Shown piece after piece: positions 61,585 through 64,000 of a DNA stretch of 64,000 nucleotides. The notes below the pieces were generated by a model, which made no database searches, was not told where the DNA came from, and was given only the letters and a program-made list of their open reading frames with translations. Source of the DNA: Natrinema salaciae (GTDB lineage: Archaea > Halobacteriota > Halobacteria > Halobacteriales > Natrialbaceae). The stretch is from contig NZ_FOFD01000008.1 of NCBI RefSeq assembly GCF_900110865.1, forward strand, positions 1 to 64,000, written 5' to 3'. Position 1 is the first letter of the stretch. Each line of letters starts with the position of its first letter. The translations under genes and the position numbers were made by a program.

Positions 61585-64000
61585 TGGCTTCACTCACTGA
61601 CATTCACCAAAACCTGTTTCAACTGTACGAACATTACGTCGGTGAACCCGACTCGAGCAAGGACGTCTACGGCTACTGGCTGTTCATCGTCGGCTACGTC
61701 ATCGGGGCCGCGGGCGTGGCGACGTTCGTGATCGGATACGCGGGCGAAGGGGACAACTACGCGCTCATCAGGATGTCCGGCGTGACGGCGGCGGCGGGAC
61801 TCGCGTTCTGTCTGTTCGGAATCGTCCTCATGTTGCCGGTCCGGCGGCGGGGGATTCAGGCGAGCGTGGTCGGACTCCTCATCGCGCTCGGGGGCGTCGG
61901 CTTTTTCGGGTGGGCGTATCCGTACAACTGGCGCGAACTCGGCGTCGACTACAGCGTGCAGGTCATCTCGGTCTACGCGTTCGGGGTCGGGATCATCGCG
62001 GGCGTAACCGCGCTCGTGCCCGTGCTGACGGGACAGCGGGGAATGTTCGTCGAGGAGGAAGGGAAGACCGATGACCCGCCGATTCTCACGGGCGACGCGA
62101 TGGAGAGCGCCCAATTCGCCGTCTTCCGCGACGAGAACGGCGATTGGAAGTGGCACGTCCTCCACCTCGAGGCGCTGGCCCAGAGCAACGAGAGCGCCGT
62201 GACGCGGCCCGACGCGACGGAGGGAATCGAGCGGGTCAAGTCCCAGATCAGCTCCGCGGGGCTGATGGAGCTGACGACCTCGGCGTTCCGGCTCTACGAG
62301 GACCGTGACGGGACCTGGCAGTGGACGCTCGCGCGCGACGACGGCTCCATCGTCGGCACCTGTGCCGGCGAGTTCGACCGTCGCGACGGCGCGGAGGAGT
62401 CCGTGAGTTTCCTGAAGGACCGCGGTCCGGACGCCGACGTCATCGAGATCGAGGGGGCCGCGTTCACCTACGCCGAGAAGCGCGACCAGTGGCACTGGAC
62501 GCTCGTCGACGACGACCGGACGCCGCTCGCCTCGAGCGAGACGGGACACGCGACACAGGAACGCGCCGAGGAGGCGGCCCGAACCTTCGCCGAACGGTTC
62601 GATCGGGCGCGAGTGCTCGACATCGACCACATCGGCGTGGAACTCTGCGAACGGGCCGACGGCTGGACCTGGCGGTTCGTCGACGCGACCGACGAGGTCG
62701 TCGCTACCAGTACCCACGAGTTCGGTTCTCGGCGCGCCGCCGAGGAAGCCGCCGAATCGCTGCTGCCCGAACTCGAGTCGGCGTCGGTCACCGTTTCCGG
62801 CGAACCGACCTACGAACTCTACGAGTCGGGCGAGGAGTGGCGGTACCGCCTCGTCGACGAAACCGGACACGTCGTCGCGCGCGGCCCGGAGGGAACCGCC
62901 GAGCACAGCGGCTCCGAGCGGTGGGCCGAACAGTTCAGCGAGAACGCCGTCGAGGCCGACGTCGTCGAGATCGAGGCCGCGGAGTACGAGGTCTACCCGG
63001 CGGACGACGCGAGCGCCGGAAGCTCCGCGTCCACGGCGGACAGCGAGTTCGCAGAGGCGATCGACGAACCCGAGCCGGCGGCCGACGGCGGGACGACGGT
63101 CGACGATGCGGCGGCCGACGAGGGGAACCCGTGGCACTGGCGGCTCGTGACGGACGACCGCGATATCATCGCGGCGAGCACCGAACCCCACGGCGACGCC
63201 GACTCGGCGACGGAAGCGATCGAGCGCGTCCGACAGCAGGCCAGCGAGGCCGACCTCATCGAGTTCGAAAACGCGGCGTTCCAGGTGTACGAGGCCGACT
63301 CCGGCGAGTGGCGCTGGCGGCTCATCGACGAAGACGGCAACGTCCTCGCCGACAGCGGCGAGGAACACACCTCCCGCGGCGAGGCGGCGGAAGCGATGAT
63401 GACGCTGAAAGAGCAGGCCCCCGACGCCGAACTGCTCGAGATCGAGACCGCGGCGTTCGAACTGTTCGTCAACGAGGACAACGAGTGGGGCTGGCGGCTC
63501 ATCGACAAGGGCGGGAAGCTCGTCGCCGAAGACCCGACCACGCATCCGACCCGCGATGCGGCTCGCGAGGCGATGAACCGACTGCTCGAGCACCTCGACT
63601 CCGACGTGCGGACGATGGATCGGGCGATCTTCCAGACGTACGCGACGGAGGACTGGCACTGGCGGTTCGTCTTGCCGCCGGGCGAGACCGTCGCCGTCGG
63701 CGACGAAGCCCATCCGACTCGCGACGAACTGGTCGACAGCCTCGACGACGTGCGCGACGCCGCTGCGACAGCACAACAGTTCACGATCGGTAACGTGTCC
63801 GTTCAACTCTACGGCAACGGCGAGAGTCACTTCCGACTGCTCGACCGCGACCGCGAGGAGATCGCCGATTCGAACGTCTCCTACGCCGACCACGACGCGG
63901 CGAAGGCCGGCGTCGAGGACCTCCAGCGACACGTAGCCGACGCGCCGATCTTCGCGATCGAGGAGGCCGCGATCAGACTCGACGGCGACGACGAGTGGAC
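61585..64000 (+). CDS. Membrane protein with tandem DUF1508-like repeats (3' end beyond the window)
   Basis: At least 805 residues, running off the edge. The N-terminal cytoplasmic helix MASLTDIHQNLFQLYEHYVG is followed by four membrane helices (about 31-55, 65-84, 90-110 and 118-145). From about residue 173 the protein consists of at least ten repeats of about 57 residues, each starting with an aromatic strand such as FRLYEDRDGTWQWTLARDDG, followed by a small-residue turn and an acidic helix. Bacterial and archaeal DUF1508 (HVO_2922-type) proteins have one or two such units; this has many. Its function is unknown; a scaffold or sensing role is inferred from the repeats. Serine/alanine-rich linkers occur near residues 475-505. 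Confidence 0.75.

Noticed and set aside
61590-63932. A 780-codon minus frame opposite the repeat protein
   Set aside because: It mirrors the DUF1508-like repeats, has no sensible domains, and the plus frame has a promoter, membrane helices and repeats.

Overview
The window is haloarchaeal chromosome, most like the Natrinema/Haloterrigena/Natronorubrum group. The evidence is the high GC, very acidic proteins, promoters with TATA boxes about 25 bases before leaderless starts, Tat signal peptides, HTH-10 (bacterio-opsin activator type) regulators, HalOD1 and archaeal pilin genes, a geranylgeranylglyceryl phosphate synthase, an archaeal Lsm/L37e pair and a pantoate kinase. No tRNA, rRNA or CRISPR array was recognised.

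Region 1 (1 to about 14.6 kb) is a provirus whose left end lies outside the window. A leftward operon (8967 to 3668) has the layout of pleolipoviruses: a small four-helix membrane protein, a signal-peptide/C-terminal-anchor protein, a 24-residue microprotein, a large Tat-exported spike candidate, two more membrane proteins and a P-loop NTPase. A winged-helix repressor candidate, operator-like repeats and a rightward operon with an SNJ2-type tyrosine integrase form the control and integration module. AT-rich accessory genes (1384-2871 and 9760-10758) look like foreign cargo. The integrase is followed by two overlapping small genes, as in the temperate pleolipovirus SNJ2. Just beyond it, a second copy of the PD-(D/E)XK-like gene and fragments of the two small genes look like the remains of another related provirus (13.9-14.57 kb).

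Region 2 (14.6-23.5 kb) holds surface and secreted functions with signs of decay. It contains a zinc-finger gene, a small membrane gene broken by an in-frame TAG, a lone secreted glucodextranase-N-like domain, a sulfatase-superfamily gene in an AT-rich patch, two zinc-ribbon microproteins, a possible structured RNA, and three pilin-like genes. The second pilin has two TAG codons in its leader.

Region 3 (23.5-38.1 kb) carries HalOD1, an Lhr-type helicase and then a fatty-acid/acyl-CoA cluster: alpha/beta hydrolases, an AsnC-like regulator, MaoC hydratase, hotdog thioesterase, a fused 3-hydroxyacyl-CoA dehydrogenase/enoyl-CoA hydratase, an APH-type kinase, HAD hydrolase, FMN alpha-hydroxyacid dehydrogenase, SDR and F420/LLM oxidoreductase.

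Region 4 (38.1-40.4 kb) is an AT-rich island with a Tat-exported, cysteine-containing, hydrophobic-tailed protein arranged like a halocin C8 precursor. It is followed by a three-helix membrane protein, and a frameshifted membrane gene lies beside it. This is the strongest candidate for a little-described system.

Region 5 (40.4-64 kb) is mostly core genome: HTH-10 regulators, an AIR-synthase/HypE-like protein, zinc alcohol dehydrogenase, a Dna2/Cas4-type helicase-nuclease, a VapBC pair, Lsm and L37e, a threonine-synthase-like protein without the PLP lysine, GGGP synthase, Sir2, AspRS, a secreted lipase-like hydrolase, pantoate kinase, and a membrane protein with at least ten DUF1508-like repeats that runs off the right edge. 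All functions are assigned by reading the sequence; no database search was run.
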